Below the pieces are notes generated by a model. It was not told the origin of the DNA, ran no database searches, and was given only the letters and a program-made list of their open reading frames with translations. A stretch of 64,000 nucleotides of DNA from Shinella zoogloeoides. GTDB taxonomy: Bacteria; Pseudomonadota; Alphaproteobacteria; Rhizobiales; Rhizobiaceae. The position numbers and the translations under genes were made by a program. Each line of letters begins with the position of its first letter. The first letter of the stretch is position 1. Below, in pieces: positions 1 through 7,845 of the stretch. The stretch is from positions 434,001 to 498,000 of the forward strand of contig NZ_QNUJ01000002.1 in NCBI RefSeq assembly GCF_003574625.1. The letters are read 5' to 3'.

Positions 1-767
1 CAGACGCGCGTCGCGCCGGCAAGCTCCGGCAGGGCGCGGCCGAAGGATTCGACGGTCAGCCAGCCGTCGTAGTTGCAGCGGCGCAGCGCGTCGAAATGCG
101 CGGCGAAGGGCACATGGCCGGAGCCGGGAACGCCGCGGTCGTTTTCCGAGACATGGAAATGGTTGATCTCGCCGTGATAGCGCTCAAAGGTCGCCGGCGG
201 GTCCTTTTCCTCGATATTGGCGTGGAACGTGTCGAACATGTAGCCGTAATTGGGATGGTTGACGGCGCGGTAGATGGCCGATGCCTGAGCGATGGTCGAC
301 ATCATGTAGCATTCGAAACGGTTGACCGCTTCCGCCGAAATGCGCACGCCCGCTGGCGCTGCATATTCCGCCATCGCGCGCATTGCCTCCACGCAGCGGC
401 CCGTTTCCTCCGGCGTCGGCCCGAAGCCGGTGAAGACGCCGACGGGCGAATGAAGGGGCCCCGCGACGATCTCGCCGCCCATCGCCGCCGTACAATCGAC
501 GATCCAGCGATGGTGGTCGCACGCTTTCGCGCGCACCGCCGGATCGGGGCTGACGGGATTGGCCTCGGGCGTCGCGACGGCGGCCGCGCCCGCCGTCAGG
601 CCGATATCGGCAAGCAGCCGGCCGAGCGCCGCATAGTGCTCGACCTTGCCGGAGAAGACAGGAACCTCCACCGCGTCGTAGCCGAGCGCCTTCAGCCGTT
701 CGAGCTGGCGCGCATGCTGCATGCCGATATCCGCGCCGATGACGAGCAGGTTGAATGCGACCTTCAC
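1..767 (-). CDS. D-tagatose/D-psicose 3-epimerase-like sugar isomerase (partial, 3' end missing)
   Basis: TIM-barrel sugar isomerase/epimerase of the xylose-isomerase-like fold. The reading frame is open from a GTG at 765-767 to the left edge, about 255 residues, and the stop lies outside the window. GTG is chosen because a GGGAGGA Shine-Dalgarno sits 5-6 bases upstream and no ATG fits. Motifs of the D-tagatose/D-psicose 3-epimerase family appear in order: EAVNRFE (catalytic Glu), DTFHANIEE (metal Asp and His), HVSENDRGVPGSGHV (metal His and substrate Arg) and YDGWLTVESF (second Glu). The four metal ligands and both catalytic Glu therefore appear intact. Known members epimerise C3 of free ketoses or act on related keto-sugars; the substrate here cannot be read from sequence. 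It is divergent from the AraC regulator at 907, which may control it. Confidence 0.85.
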   Translation of the reverse strand, partial: MKVAFNLLVIGADIGMQHARQLERLKALGYDAVEVPVFSGKVEHYAALGRLLADIGLTAGAAAVATPEANPVSPDPAVRAKACDHHRWIVDCTAAMGGEIVAGPLHSPVGVFTGFGPTPEETGRCVEAMRAMAEYAAPAGVRISAEAVNRFECYMMSTIAQASAIYRAVNHPNYGYMFDTFHANIEEKDPPATFERYHGEINHFHVSENDRGVPGSGHVPFAAHFDALRRCNYDGWLTVESFGRALPELAGATRV

Positions 768-906
768 TGATGTCCTCCCCTTCGCCGCGCCGGCCTCTCC
801 CATCGGCCTGCGCGACACGGGCCACAATGGCAGGCTTGACTCGGCAATTCTTGCGGACGACAACAGTGGTAAATTTCTTAAGTCATTTTGTGTTGGGAGG
901 CGCAAC
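768..906. promoter_or_regulatory. divergent control region between epimerase gene and araC-type gene
   Basis: A 139-base gap between two divergent starts must hold both promoters. A TTGACT hexamer at 836-841 is a possible -35 element for the regulator gene; no convincing -10 follows. Shine-Dalgarno sequences are seen for both genes (GGGAGG at 895-900 for the regulator; GGGAGGA on the minus strand near 773-779). Confidence 0.35.
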
Positions 907-1923
907 GTGAACAGACATGCAGTGATTTCGCCGGCCGATTGCCGGCCCTCGATCTTCCGCCAGCCGGACTCCGTCATGTATGCAGACAACTGCAAGGAAT
1001 TGCAGGCCGCCGCCCGGCGCGGCGAGGTCGAGCTTCATGCCTGGACGCGCGGCAGCTATCCCGGCACCTCGCTCGGCGAGCGCCTGCCGGGCATCCGCAC
1101 CGTCGGCTTCTGGGATGCGCGCCACGGCCAGTCCTGGGGGCTCGGCCGGCATTGCAACGAAGGCTTCAAGATCGCCTATCTCGCCCGCGGCAGCCTCGAC
1201 CTCGTCGTGGACGAGCGGACCTATGCGCTCAAGCAGGGCCAGTTCATCGTCATCCGCCCCTGGCAGCTCCACTCCATCGGCAATCCGAATGTCGGGCCGA
1301 GCCGGCTCTTGTGGATCATCCTCGATGCGGGCCTGCGCCGGCCGAGCGAAACGCCCGACTGGCCGGACTGGCTCGTCTTCTCCAGGGACGAGGCGGCTCG
1401 GCTCGGCGATATCCTGACGCAGAACAACCAGCCGGTCTGGGACGGCGGCGCCGAGCTCTGCCGCGCCTTCGAGGCCATTCCCTCCATCCTGCTCGACCGC
1501 AGCCCGGAGGATGGCGAGACGCGCCTGAAGGTGGCGATCAACGCCATGATGCTGAGCCTGATCGACCGGATGGGCGAGCAGGCGCCGACGCTCGATCCCG
1601 ATCTTTCCACATCGCAGCACACCGTCGCGATCTTTCTGCGGCGGCTCGCCCATGCGTTGGAGGAGGATTGGTCGCTGGAAGGCATGGCCGAGGAATGCGG
1701 GCTCTCGCGCACCCGCTTTTCCGACTATTGCAAGAAGCTCACCAACATGGCGCCGCGCCAGTATCTCCAGCACCTGCGGCTGGAGCACGCCTCGCGCCTG
1801 CTGCAGGAGCCGCACAACACCAGCGTCACCGAGATCGCGCTGAGCTGCGGCTTCAATTCGAGCCAGTATTTCTCGAATGCCTTCAAGAAGCGCTACGGCC
1901 ACTCCCCAAGCAGCTACAGATAG
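907..1923 (+). CDS. AraC family transcriptional regulator
   Basis: DNA-binding regulator of 338 residues. The N-terminal half (about 30-150) looks like a cupin-type AraC ligand-binding domain (hydrophobic strands around LDLVVDERTYALKQGQFIVI). The C-terminal 100 residues form the double helix-turn-helix of the family: LEGMAEECGLSRTRFSDYCK is the first and VTEIALSCGFNSSQYFSNAF the second, with the usual ending FKKRYGHSPSSYR. The frame is open upstream to an ATG at 721, but that start overlaps the divergent epimerase gene; GTG at 907 has GGGAGG six bases before it and gives normal family length. Divergent position suggests control of the epimerase gene by a sugar ligand (inference). Confidence 0.88.
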   Translation: MNRHAVISPADCRPSIFRQPDSVMYADNCKELQAAARRGEVELHAWTRGSYPGTSLGERLPGIRTVGFWDARHGQSWGLGRHCNEGFKIAYLARGSLDLVVDERTYALKQGQFIVIRPWQLHSIGNPNVGPSRLLWIILDAGLRRPSETPDWPDWLVFSRDEAARLGDILTQNNQPVWDGGAELCRAFEAIPSILLDRSPEDGETRLKVAINAMMLSLIDRMGEQAPTLDPDLSTSQHTVAIFLRRLAHALEEDWSLEGMAEECGLSRTRFSDYCKKLTNMAPRQYLQHLRLEHASRLLQEPHNTSVTEIALSCGFNSSQYFSNAFKKRYGHSPSSYR

Positions 1924-1932
1924 GAAAGCCGC

Positions 1933-3174
1933 TCACTTGCCCGTGTCGAAAGGCGGATTGGCGAAGCGGATGAGCTCGCGCGCCTGCTCGGGAAACCAGC
2001 CGCCGGCCGCCGGCGCCACGATCCCGCGGGCGGGATCGGCCGGTCCGGATGTGCCGCGATGGCAGGGGCCGTCCGATTCGCCGGGAACTTTTATCCAGAG
2101 GAAGCCGTCGATATAGGGATTGCCCGCCTTAAGCGTCGGACGCCGGCCGAGGCCCCGTTCCGGCGGGTTGCACCACGCTTCGGCATCCTCGTACTTGCCG
2201 TCGGGCGCTTTCCATGAACCCGCGCCGTTGCGGCTGGTGTCGATGATCGCATGTTTCTGCCCGGCCAGATCGCGCGTCAGCCCGGCTTCCGCGAAGGCGC
2301 GGTCATAGGCCGCGTCCGTTTCCGCCCAGGTCGTCACGTCGCCGAAGGTCGCGGGGTGGAACTGGCTGGGACAGTTTTTTGCTTCCAAGCTACCTGCCAT
2401 GACAAGGGCGAGGCAGTCGCTCAGCCATGCCGCGAACCTCGTGACCCGCTCGTCGCTCTCGAAATTCGAGACGTTGAGGAAGAACCCGTCCGCCCTGCCG
2501 ATATCCGCCCTGATCAGGCGGTCGGCGGCGTCGCCCGGCGAAAGCCAGTTGCTGCCGGTGCCGTCGAGATAAACGCGGGTACCCGGCAAGGCCTTGAGAA
2601 TTTCCACCGCGCGGCTCAACTGCGCGAAGCGCTCCGCCGCCGCATGGGCGGGATCGGCCTTTTCCGGCTGGCAGGGCTCCAGGTCACCGGCGACGTTCCT
2701 GTTGAACGGGATGACGCCAAGGCCGTCCGGCTCAAGGATCACGATCGCCTTGCGGCTGCCGATCCCCGCGGCGAAAGCCTTGATCCATTGGATATAGTCG
2801 GCCGTGTTCTTCGCGCCGCCCGCGGAATAGAGCGCGCAGTCCCGGTGAGGAATGTTGTAGGCGACGAGAACCGGGATCGCCTGTTCGGCGGAAGCCCGCT
2901 TCACGATATCGGCGACAGCTGCCTTCGTTTCCTTTGCGGAGTCCTCCATGAACCACGTTGCGGAGGGGATACGCGACAGGGCGAGAGCATCCGCCTTCGC
3001 CTGCCCTTCCAGCGTCCCGGCCGCGAGACGCGCGCCGCTCCTGTCGTCGACAAAGAGTTTTTCCGCGTCCTGCGAAAAGGCGGCGGAAATTCCCGCCGTG
3101 GCAACGCAAGCCGCCGCAAGCACCGCCGCGACAATCCCTCTCCATCGCGAACTGGCGCTGCCAACCGGGCTCAT
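1933..3174 (-). CDS. secreted glycoside hydrolase family 6 (endo-beta-1,4-glucanase type)
   Basis: Secreted beta-1,4-glucanase of 413 residues, the last gene of the cellulose synthase operon. Residues 1-34 are a signal peptide (hydrophobic run after RWRG, likely cut after AAFSQ). Both GH6 signatures are present: VAYNIPHRDCALYSAGG, carrying the catalytic-region Asp, and IVILEPDGLG. The rest also fits GH6 (DTSRNGAGSW, AWCNPPERGLG, IDGFLWIKVPGESDG). The start ATG overlaps the TGA of the upstream TPR gene (ATGA), so translation is probably coupled. Proteobacterial cellulose operons usually carry a GH8 enzyme (BcsZ/CelC) in this role; a GH6 here looks like functional replacement. Likely role: trimming nascent cellulose in the periplasm (inference). 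The frame extends upstream of this start but overlaps the TPR gene and codes nothing recognisable there. Confidence 0.9.
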   Translation of the reverse strand: MSPVGSASSRWRGIVAAVLAAACVATAGISAAFSQDAEKLFVDDRSGARLAAGTLEGQAKADALALSRIPSATWFMEDSAKETKAAVADIVKRASAEQAIPVLVAYNIPHRDCALYSAGGAKNTADYIQWIKAFAAGIGSRKAIVILEPDGLGVIPFNRNVAGDLEPCQPEKADPAHAAAERFAQLSRAVEILKALPGTRVYLDGTGSNWLSPGDAADRLIRADIGRADGFFLNVSNFESDERVTRFAAWLSDCLALVMAGSLEAKNCPSQFHPATFGDVTTWAETDAAYDRAFAEAGLTRDLAGQKHAIIDTSRNGAGSWKAPDGKYEDAEAWCNPPERGLGRRPTLKAGNPYIDGFLWIKVPGESDGPCHRGTSGPADPARGIVAPAAGGWFPEQARELIRFANPPFDTGK

Positions 3175-5309
3175 GGGCGCCGGTCTCGCTCGTCGCGCAT
3201 TTCGGCCAGCGCGCGGATGGCATCCTGCCGGCCGGTCTCGCCGAGGGCCTCGAAGAGGCGGAGGGCATCGGCGCGCAGGCCGAGATTCTTGTAGGCGTAG
3301 GCGCGCAGCACCATCAGGTCCGCCGGCTCGGCCACGACCTGCTTGCGCTGGTCGAGGAATACGATGGTTTCGCGATAGCGCGCCGCGCGGAAGCTGCTGA
3401 CGGCCCGGTCGGAGAGGATCGCGGCCTGCAGCTCGGCGCCGCGGCGGCCATCGAGCTTCGCCCTGGTGGCGGCGACTGCGGCATCGCTCGTCAGGCCCGC
3501 GCGAAGATAGGCAAGGCTCTGGCCATAGGCCGCGTCGCCGCGCACCTGCCCGCCGCCCGCCAGCGCGGCCTCGAAGGCCTGCGCCGCCTCCAGCGGCCGG
3601 TTGATCTCCATCAGGCACCAGCCGAGCGAGAGCGCGCCGGCCGGAGGCAGGCTGGCCGGATCGCCCGCAGTGCGGCAATTGGCGACGCCCGCCACGCGGC
3701 GCGCGGTGCGCTTTACGCGTTGCGGCCGCAGGGCGACTTCCTCCACCGGCTGCGTGCGTTCCTCGGCGACGCGGTCCGAAACCACCTTACGCTCGACCGG
3801 CACGGCCTTCCGCCCGCCCCTGCGGGCCACCTCGTCATCGGCATTCCGTTCGCCAAGCCGCGCGATGCGTTCGGACCGGGCGCCCCAGGCCTGCCTGACG
3901 GCTTCGAGGCCCGTGCGATCCTCAAGCCGCAAACGGGCGACGCCGAGACCATAGGCGGCGGGCTCGTAATCCGCCTTCCATTGCAGCACCTGCGCGAACC
4001 ATTCCTCCGCCGTTTTCGGCTGGTTCATGGCAAGCGCATACCAGCCGAACTGCTCGCCCGTCTCGGGGTGCTTTTGCTCGATGGCGACGGCCGCGATGCG
4101 GCCAAGGACCTTGCCGTCGAGCTTCGGCGGCGGATCGAGCGCCAGGAGATTGGCGGTGGCGGCGAGATAGGTCTCCATCGCCTGATCGGAGGTCGTCCGC
4201 CAGGGATACATCGCCTCCTCCGCCTCCGCCGGCATCTTGCGGGCGAGGAGGATGAGGGCGAGCCCCTGCGAGGCGGAGGCGGAATCCTCGATGGCGCGCG
4301 CCTTGCGGAAGAAGGGCTCCGCCACAGCATTCTCGTCGCGGCGCAGGTGATACCAGCCGAGCAGCAGGGCGTCCGAGGCAAGCCCCTGATCCGTCGAGAG
4401 CTTCTCGACGATCTTCAGATAGGCCGGTGCCACGGCGATCTTCGGGTCTTCGGCACCCTCGCCCACGAAGCGGCGGGCGAGATCCGGCCGCAGCGTATCG
4501 AATTCCATGGTTCCGTCGGCGCCCTTGCGCTCGCGGGCAAGCAGGTCCTGCATGTCGCTGTAGCCGAGCACGGTGGAGGCCTTCTGCACCGTGGCAAGCC
4601 GGACGGCCGCGTCCGCGCAATTGTCGAGCATATAGCCATAGGCATCCCGCGCCCGCTGCGGCCGGTCGGTCCTGGCGAAGGCATCCGCGACGCGCCAGAG
4701 CACGTCGGCATCGCTGCAGGTGAGAAGGCTCGGGGTCTCCGCGCCGAGGCGCACCACCTCCTCGCTGTTGCCGGCATTCGAGGCGGCGACGAGCGCGGCA
4801 CGCTTCTCCGCGACGTCCAGCCGGTCGACGAGATCGGCCGGCGGAACCCATTGCGGGTCTTCCTTCTGCCGCCTGGCGATGGCGGCCCGGACGTCGGCAT
4901 AGCGGGAGCGGCTGTAGAGCGCCCACATCTCCTCGAGCTGCCTGTCCTCGTTCACCGGCACGGCAAGCGGGTTTTCCGGCGGGATCCAGGTGGGATAGAG
5001 GGTGCGAAGGCGCGCGATCTCGGCATTGAGGCGGGCGGTATCGCCCCGCGCGGCAAAATAGCGAAGCGCGCTTTCGTCGACGGCAGGCTTGTCTGCCGCA
5101 ACGTCCGAGGTGCCGGCCGGCTGCGGGGTCTGGCCGTCCTGCCCGGCCTGCGCGACTTCCACGCGGGACTGCTTGCCGGGCTGGAGCATTCCCGTGCCGC
5201 CGGCACTGGGCAAACCCTTGGCCGCATCGTCCGACACGCCGAAGGAGAGGCCGGCGACGCTGGCAGCCCCGGCAGAGACGAGGACGAGCGCCATAAGGAT
5301 CGACTTCAT
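3171..5309 (-). CDS. TPR-repeat periplasmic protein of the cellulose synthase operon
   Basis: Exported protein of 712 residues, almost all alpha-helical tetratricopeptide-like repeats after a signal peptide (residues 1-22). The start at MKSILMALV is chosen for AAGGA eight bases upstream; an in-frame ATG ten codons earlier is possible. Repeat-like blocks run from about 60 to 470 and 570 to 710. Between them lies a basic, low-complexity stretch rich in Arg, Val and Glu. There is no C-terminal beta-barrel, so this is not a full BcsC; it may play the periplasmic scaffold part of BcsC, like the TPR protein often called BcsK in some alphaproteobacterial cellulose operons (name not certain). It sits between bcsB and the GH6 gene and overlaps the latter by four bases. 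Confidence 0.75.
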   Translation of the reverse strand: MKSILMALVLVSAGAASVAGLSFGVSDDAAKGLPSAGGTGMLQPGKQSRVEVAQAGQDGQTPQPAGTSDVAADKPAVDESALRYFAARGDTARLNAEIARLRTLYPTWIPPENPLAVPVNEDRQLEEMWALYSRSRYADVRAAIARRQKEDPQWVPPADLVDRLDVAEKRAALVAASNAGNSEEVVRLGAETPSLLTCSDADVLWRVADAFARTDRPQRARDAYGYMLDNCADAAVRLATVQKASTVLGYSDMQDLLARERKGADGTMEFDTLRPDLARRFVGEGAEDPKIAVAPAYLKIVEKLSTDQGLASDALLLGWYHLRRDENAVAEPFFRKARAIEDSASASQGLALILLARKMPAEAEEAMYPWRTTSDQAMETYLAATANLLALDPPPKLDGKVLGRIAAVAIEQKHPETGEQFGWYALAMNQPKTAEEWFAQVLQWKADYEPAAYGLGVARLRLEDRTGLEAVRQAWGARSERIARLGERNADDEVARRGGRKAVPVERKVVSDRVAEERTQPVEEVALRPQRVKRTARRVAGVANCRTAGDPASLPPAGALSLGWCLMEINRPLEAAQAFEAALAGGGQVRGDAAYGQSLAYLRAGLTSDAAVAATRAKLDGRRGAELQAAILSDRAVSSFRAARYRETIVFLDQRKQVVAEPADLMVLRAYAYKNLGLRADALRLFEALGETGRQDAIRALAEMRDERDRRP

Positions 5310-5466
5310 CCCGATTTTCCTTCGGTACGCGTTCGACATCAGGCTCCGGCTTGGACCGCGACGACACCATGCGCCTTGAACGCAGGAATACGGACCCGTA
5401 TCCCCCAAGATGAGCCAACCACCTGCGATAAAACCGCGATATGGTTAACCATGGGTAAACAGACGG

Positions 5467-7845
5467 TCACGAGCCGCGCCCGAAGCGGTTGAGCAGTGCC
5501 GATGTGGCAATACCGAGCAGGATCGACAGACCGCAGAACGCTACCGCATAGGCAAGGATGTTTGAGGAAAGCCAGTTTGCCGCCACCAGACGCATGTTGG
5601 AAAATGTCCAGGGTTGCGTGGTGACGAAACGGGCGCGATTGACCGGACGAACGTCGAGCAGCTCCTTCCCGTCTTTGCTTTCCAGACTCGCATAGCCACC
5701 GAGCTGCTGCCAGCGCGTGTCCTGTGCGAGAGCATCCATTCCGGTCCGCAGGGCGTCTCCCGTCGGTGCCGCGAGCACCGTCCATGCGCCGGTCTGTTCC
5801 GGGCTGTCGCCCTGCGCGACAAGGAAGCCTGCGCTGGCATCGGGAAGAATCTCCTGTTCGGGACCCGGCAGGAGGCGCAGGGAGGAGAAGGATATGTCGA
5901 AGGTGCTGTGCAGCCATTCCTCGAAGGCGGTGATCTGCCCGCGCCAGGAGCCGGTTCGCACGCGCGACTGCCATTCGTTGAATGCATCCTGTGTCGCACG
6001 CTGCTGTCCACCGCCGGCCGCCGCGCCCCAGGACGATGCGCTCTCGCCAGCAATGTGCGTCTGGGCGAGCACGAGCGGGGGGAGCTGCGAAATCGTGCCG
6101 ACGAGGATCGCGTTGCGCTCCCCGATGGCGAGCGCCGAGGCTTCCGGCCGAATCTGCAGCACCCGGCCGCTCGCGACCGCCACCTTGCCGAGGAAGGTCG
6201 CGCCCGCCGAAAGCGTATCGCCATCCAGCCGGTCGAGATAGAGCGCAACCGGATCGGTCAAACCGTTATAGGGAAAGCCGGTGCCGGAAAGCGCATCGAG
6301 ATTCGGAAGCTGCGCCATGCGGGCAAAGCGCGGCATGCGCAGCTCGGACGTATCGAACAGTGCGAAGCGGGGCTCCGGCAGGGCGCTGGCCCCCGGCGCG
6401 CAGACCGCATCCGCCTGCGTCCGCAGGATCGTCTCGACGTCGATGCGGTTGGGGCCGGGGCGGAAGTGGCGCATGGTCACGCGGATCGGCAGATGTCGGA
6501 AAATCCCGCCGCCGCTGTTGGTGATCGGCACGGTGGAGGCGATATTGCCGTTGACATAGATGTCGATATGGCTGCCCGGCAGCACCTCGGAGGAATAGGC
6601 GGCATCGAGCATCAGGGTCGCCTCGCCATAGGCATCGGCATAGAAGTCCGACGGTATGCCGATATCGAAACCGGTGCGGAAACGCCGGCCGCTGAACTCG
6701 CTGGTGGGAACGCCGAGCGAGGAGAAGGTCAGCGCCGCCTCGCCCGTGACGAGCGGCATTTCCGCGGCATTGCGCTGGCGCACGCTGAGCGCCTCGCGCG
6801 TGACGCCGAGCGGACGGTCGACGGGCGAGACGACGCCCTCCACCGCCCCCTCGATCGAAGGCCAGCTCGGCCCGCTCAGCACGAAGACCTTCCGCCCGCC
6901 GGGCGCATCGACGAAGGTCGCGAGCGCCGCCGTCTGCGCCGAGGCCGGCAGGGCGGGCAGCAGCGGCGAGAGGTCTCCGGCGGTGCCGACGAGCACGGTC
7001 AGTTCGCCCGCCTCGGCCTTTTCGGGCAGGGCGTTGACAACCTCGAAGGTCTGGTTCGGCATCTTCGCCATCAGCGCCAGCCCCTGGCTGAGACGCATCA
7101 GGGCGTTCGTGGCGGCGGGCTGGCCCATCTCCGGCACGACCATGCGGAACTTCGTCCGGCCCGTCGGTCCGAGGCCCACGGCGGCGATGTCGTCGGTCGT
7201 CAGCAGGGCGCCGCCTTTCTCCGCCGGCAGGGACAGGAACGTGCGCGCGGGATCGACGGCCGTCCACAGGTCATAGGTCGACTGGATCGTGCAGTCGGTG
7301 CGGTGACGCTGCGCGACGCTGAAGGTCACGCGGTTGACGCCCGGCCGCAGCAAGCCGGGCGGCAGCGCCAGACGCATGTCCGTCGTGCCCTCGGGCGACT
7401 GGACCGGCATTTCTTTCACCGGCACGTCGTTGATGACGACCGTGAATTTCGAGGCTTCCGGCGCGACCACCACCGCGTTGGAATATCCGATGCTGATGGC
7501 ATCCGCGCCAGCGGCCTGCTCCTTGGTCAGGAAGACCGGAAAGGAGCGGCTTGCCATCTCCCCTTCCAGAAGCAGGGTCTCCGCCGGAATGATGTAGCGC
7601 CGCGCGGCGGGATCGGCCGTCGCTGCCTTCTTTTCCGGTTCGCCGGTCTGCGTCACCGGCGTCTCGGCAAGAGGCGTCTCTGTAGCAGGCGCAGGCTTTT
7701 CCTCCTCTATCGCCGTGGGCTTTTCGACAGCGGGGCCGCGCTCGCCGGACATGTCGAAGGGGGTCGCCTGCTCCTGCGCGAAGGCCGCGGAAGCCGAAAG
7801 GACGAGGGCAAGACCGAAGGAAGCGGCGGTTTTGCGATAAGCCAT
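5467..7845 (-). CDS. bcsB: cellulose synthase regulatory/periplasmic subunit BcsB
   Basis: Periplasmic partner of the cellulose synthase catalytic subunit, 792 residues. A signal peptide (residues 1-22, ending SASAAFAQ) is followed by a Pro/Glu/Thr-rich linker and then alternating carbohydrate-binding and ferredoxin-like domains typical of BcsB. The C-terminal membrane anchor (about 755-785: NILAYAVAFCGLSILLGIAT) packs against BcsA in known structures. The ATG overlaps the bcsA stop by one base (TGATG), so the two are translationally coupled and made in similar amounts. Family length is about 750-800 residues, so the gene is complete. 157 non-coding bases separate it from the next gene. Confidence 0.95.
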   Translation of the reverse strand: MAYRKTAASFGLALVLSASAAFAQEQATPFDMSGERGPAVEKPTAIEEEKPAPATETPLAETPVTQTGEPEKKAATADPAARRYIIPAETLLLEGEMASRSFPVFLTKEQAAGADAISIGYSNAVVVAPEASKFTVVINDVPVKEMPVQSPEGTTDMRLALPPGLLRPGVNRVTFSVAQRHRTDCTIQSTYDLWTAVDPARTFLSLPAEKGGALLTTDDIAAVGLGPTGRTKFRMVVPEMGQPAATNALMRLSQGLALMAKMPNQTFEVVNALPEKAEAGELTVLVGTAGDLSPLLPALPASAQTAALATFVDAPGGRKVFVLSGPSWPSIEGAVEGVVSPVDRPLGVTREALSVRQRNAAEMPLVTGEAALTFSSLGVPTSEFSGRRFRTGFDIGIPSDFYADAYGEATLMLDAAYSSEVLPGSHIDIYVNGNIASTVPITNSGGGIFRHLPIRVTMRHFRPGPNRIDVETILRTQADAVCAPGASALPEPRFALFDTSELRMPRFARMAQLPNLDALSGTGFPYNGLTDPVALYLDRLDGDTLSAGATFLGKVAVASGRVLQIRPEASALAIGERNAILVGTISQLPPLVLAQTHIAGESASSWGAAAGGGQQRATQDAFNEWQSRVRTGSWRGQITAFEEWLHSTFDISFSSLRLLPGPEQEILPDASAGFLVAQGDSPEQTGAWTVLAAPTGDALRTGMDALAQDTRWQQLGGYASLESKDGKELLDVRPVNRARFVTTQPWTFSNMRLVAANWLSSNILAYAVAFCGLSILLGIATSALLNRFGRGS

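Noticed and set aside
2958-5492. 844-codon plus-strand open frame
   Set aside because: Antisense shadow of the TPR gene in high-GC DNA; its translation is Arg/Gly-rich with no family motif, while the minus strand gives TPR repeats and a signal peptide.
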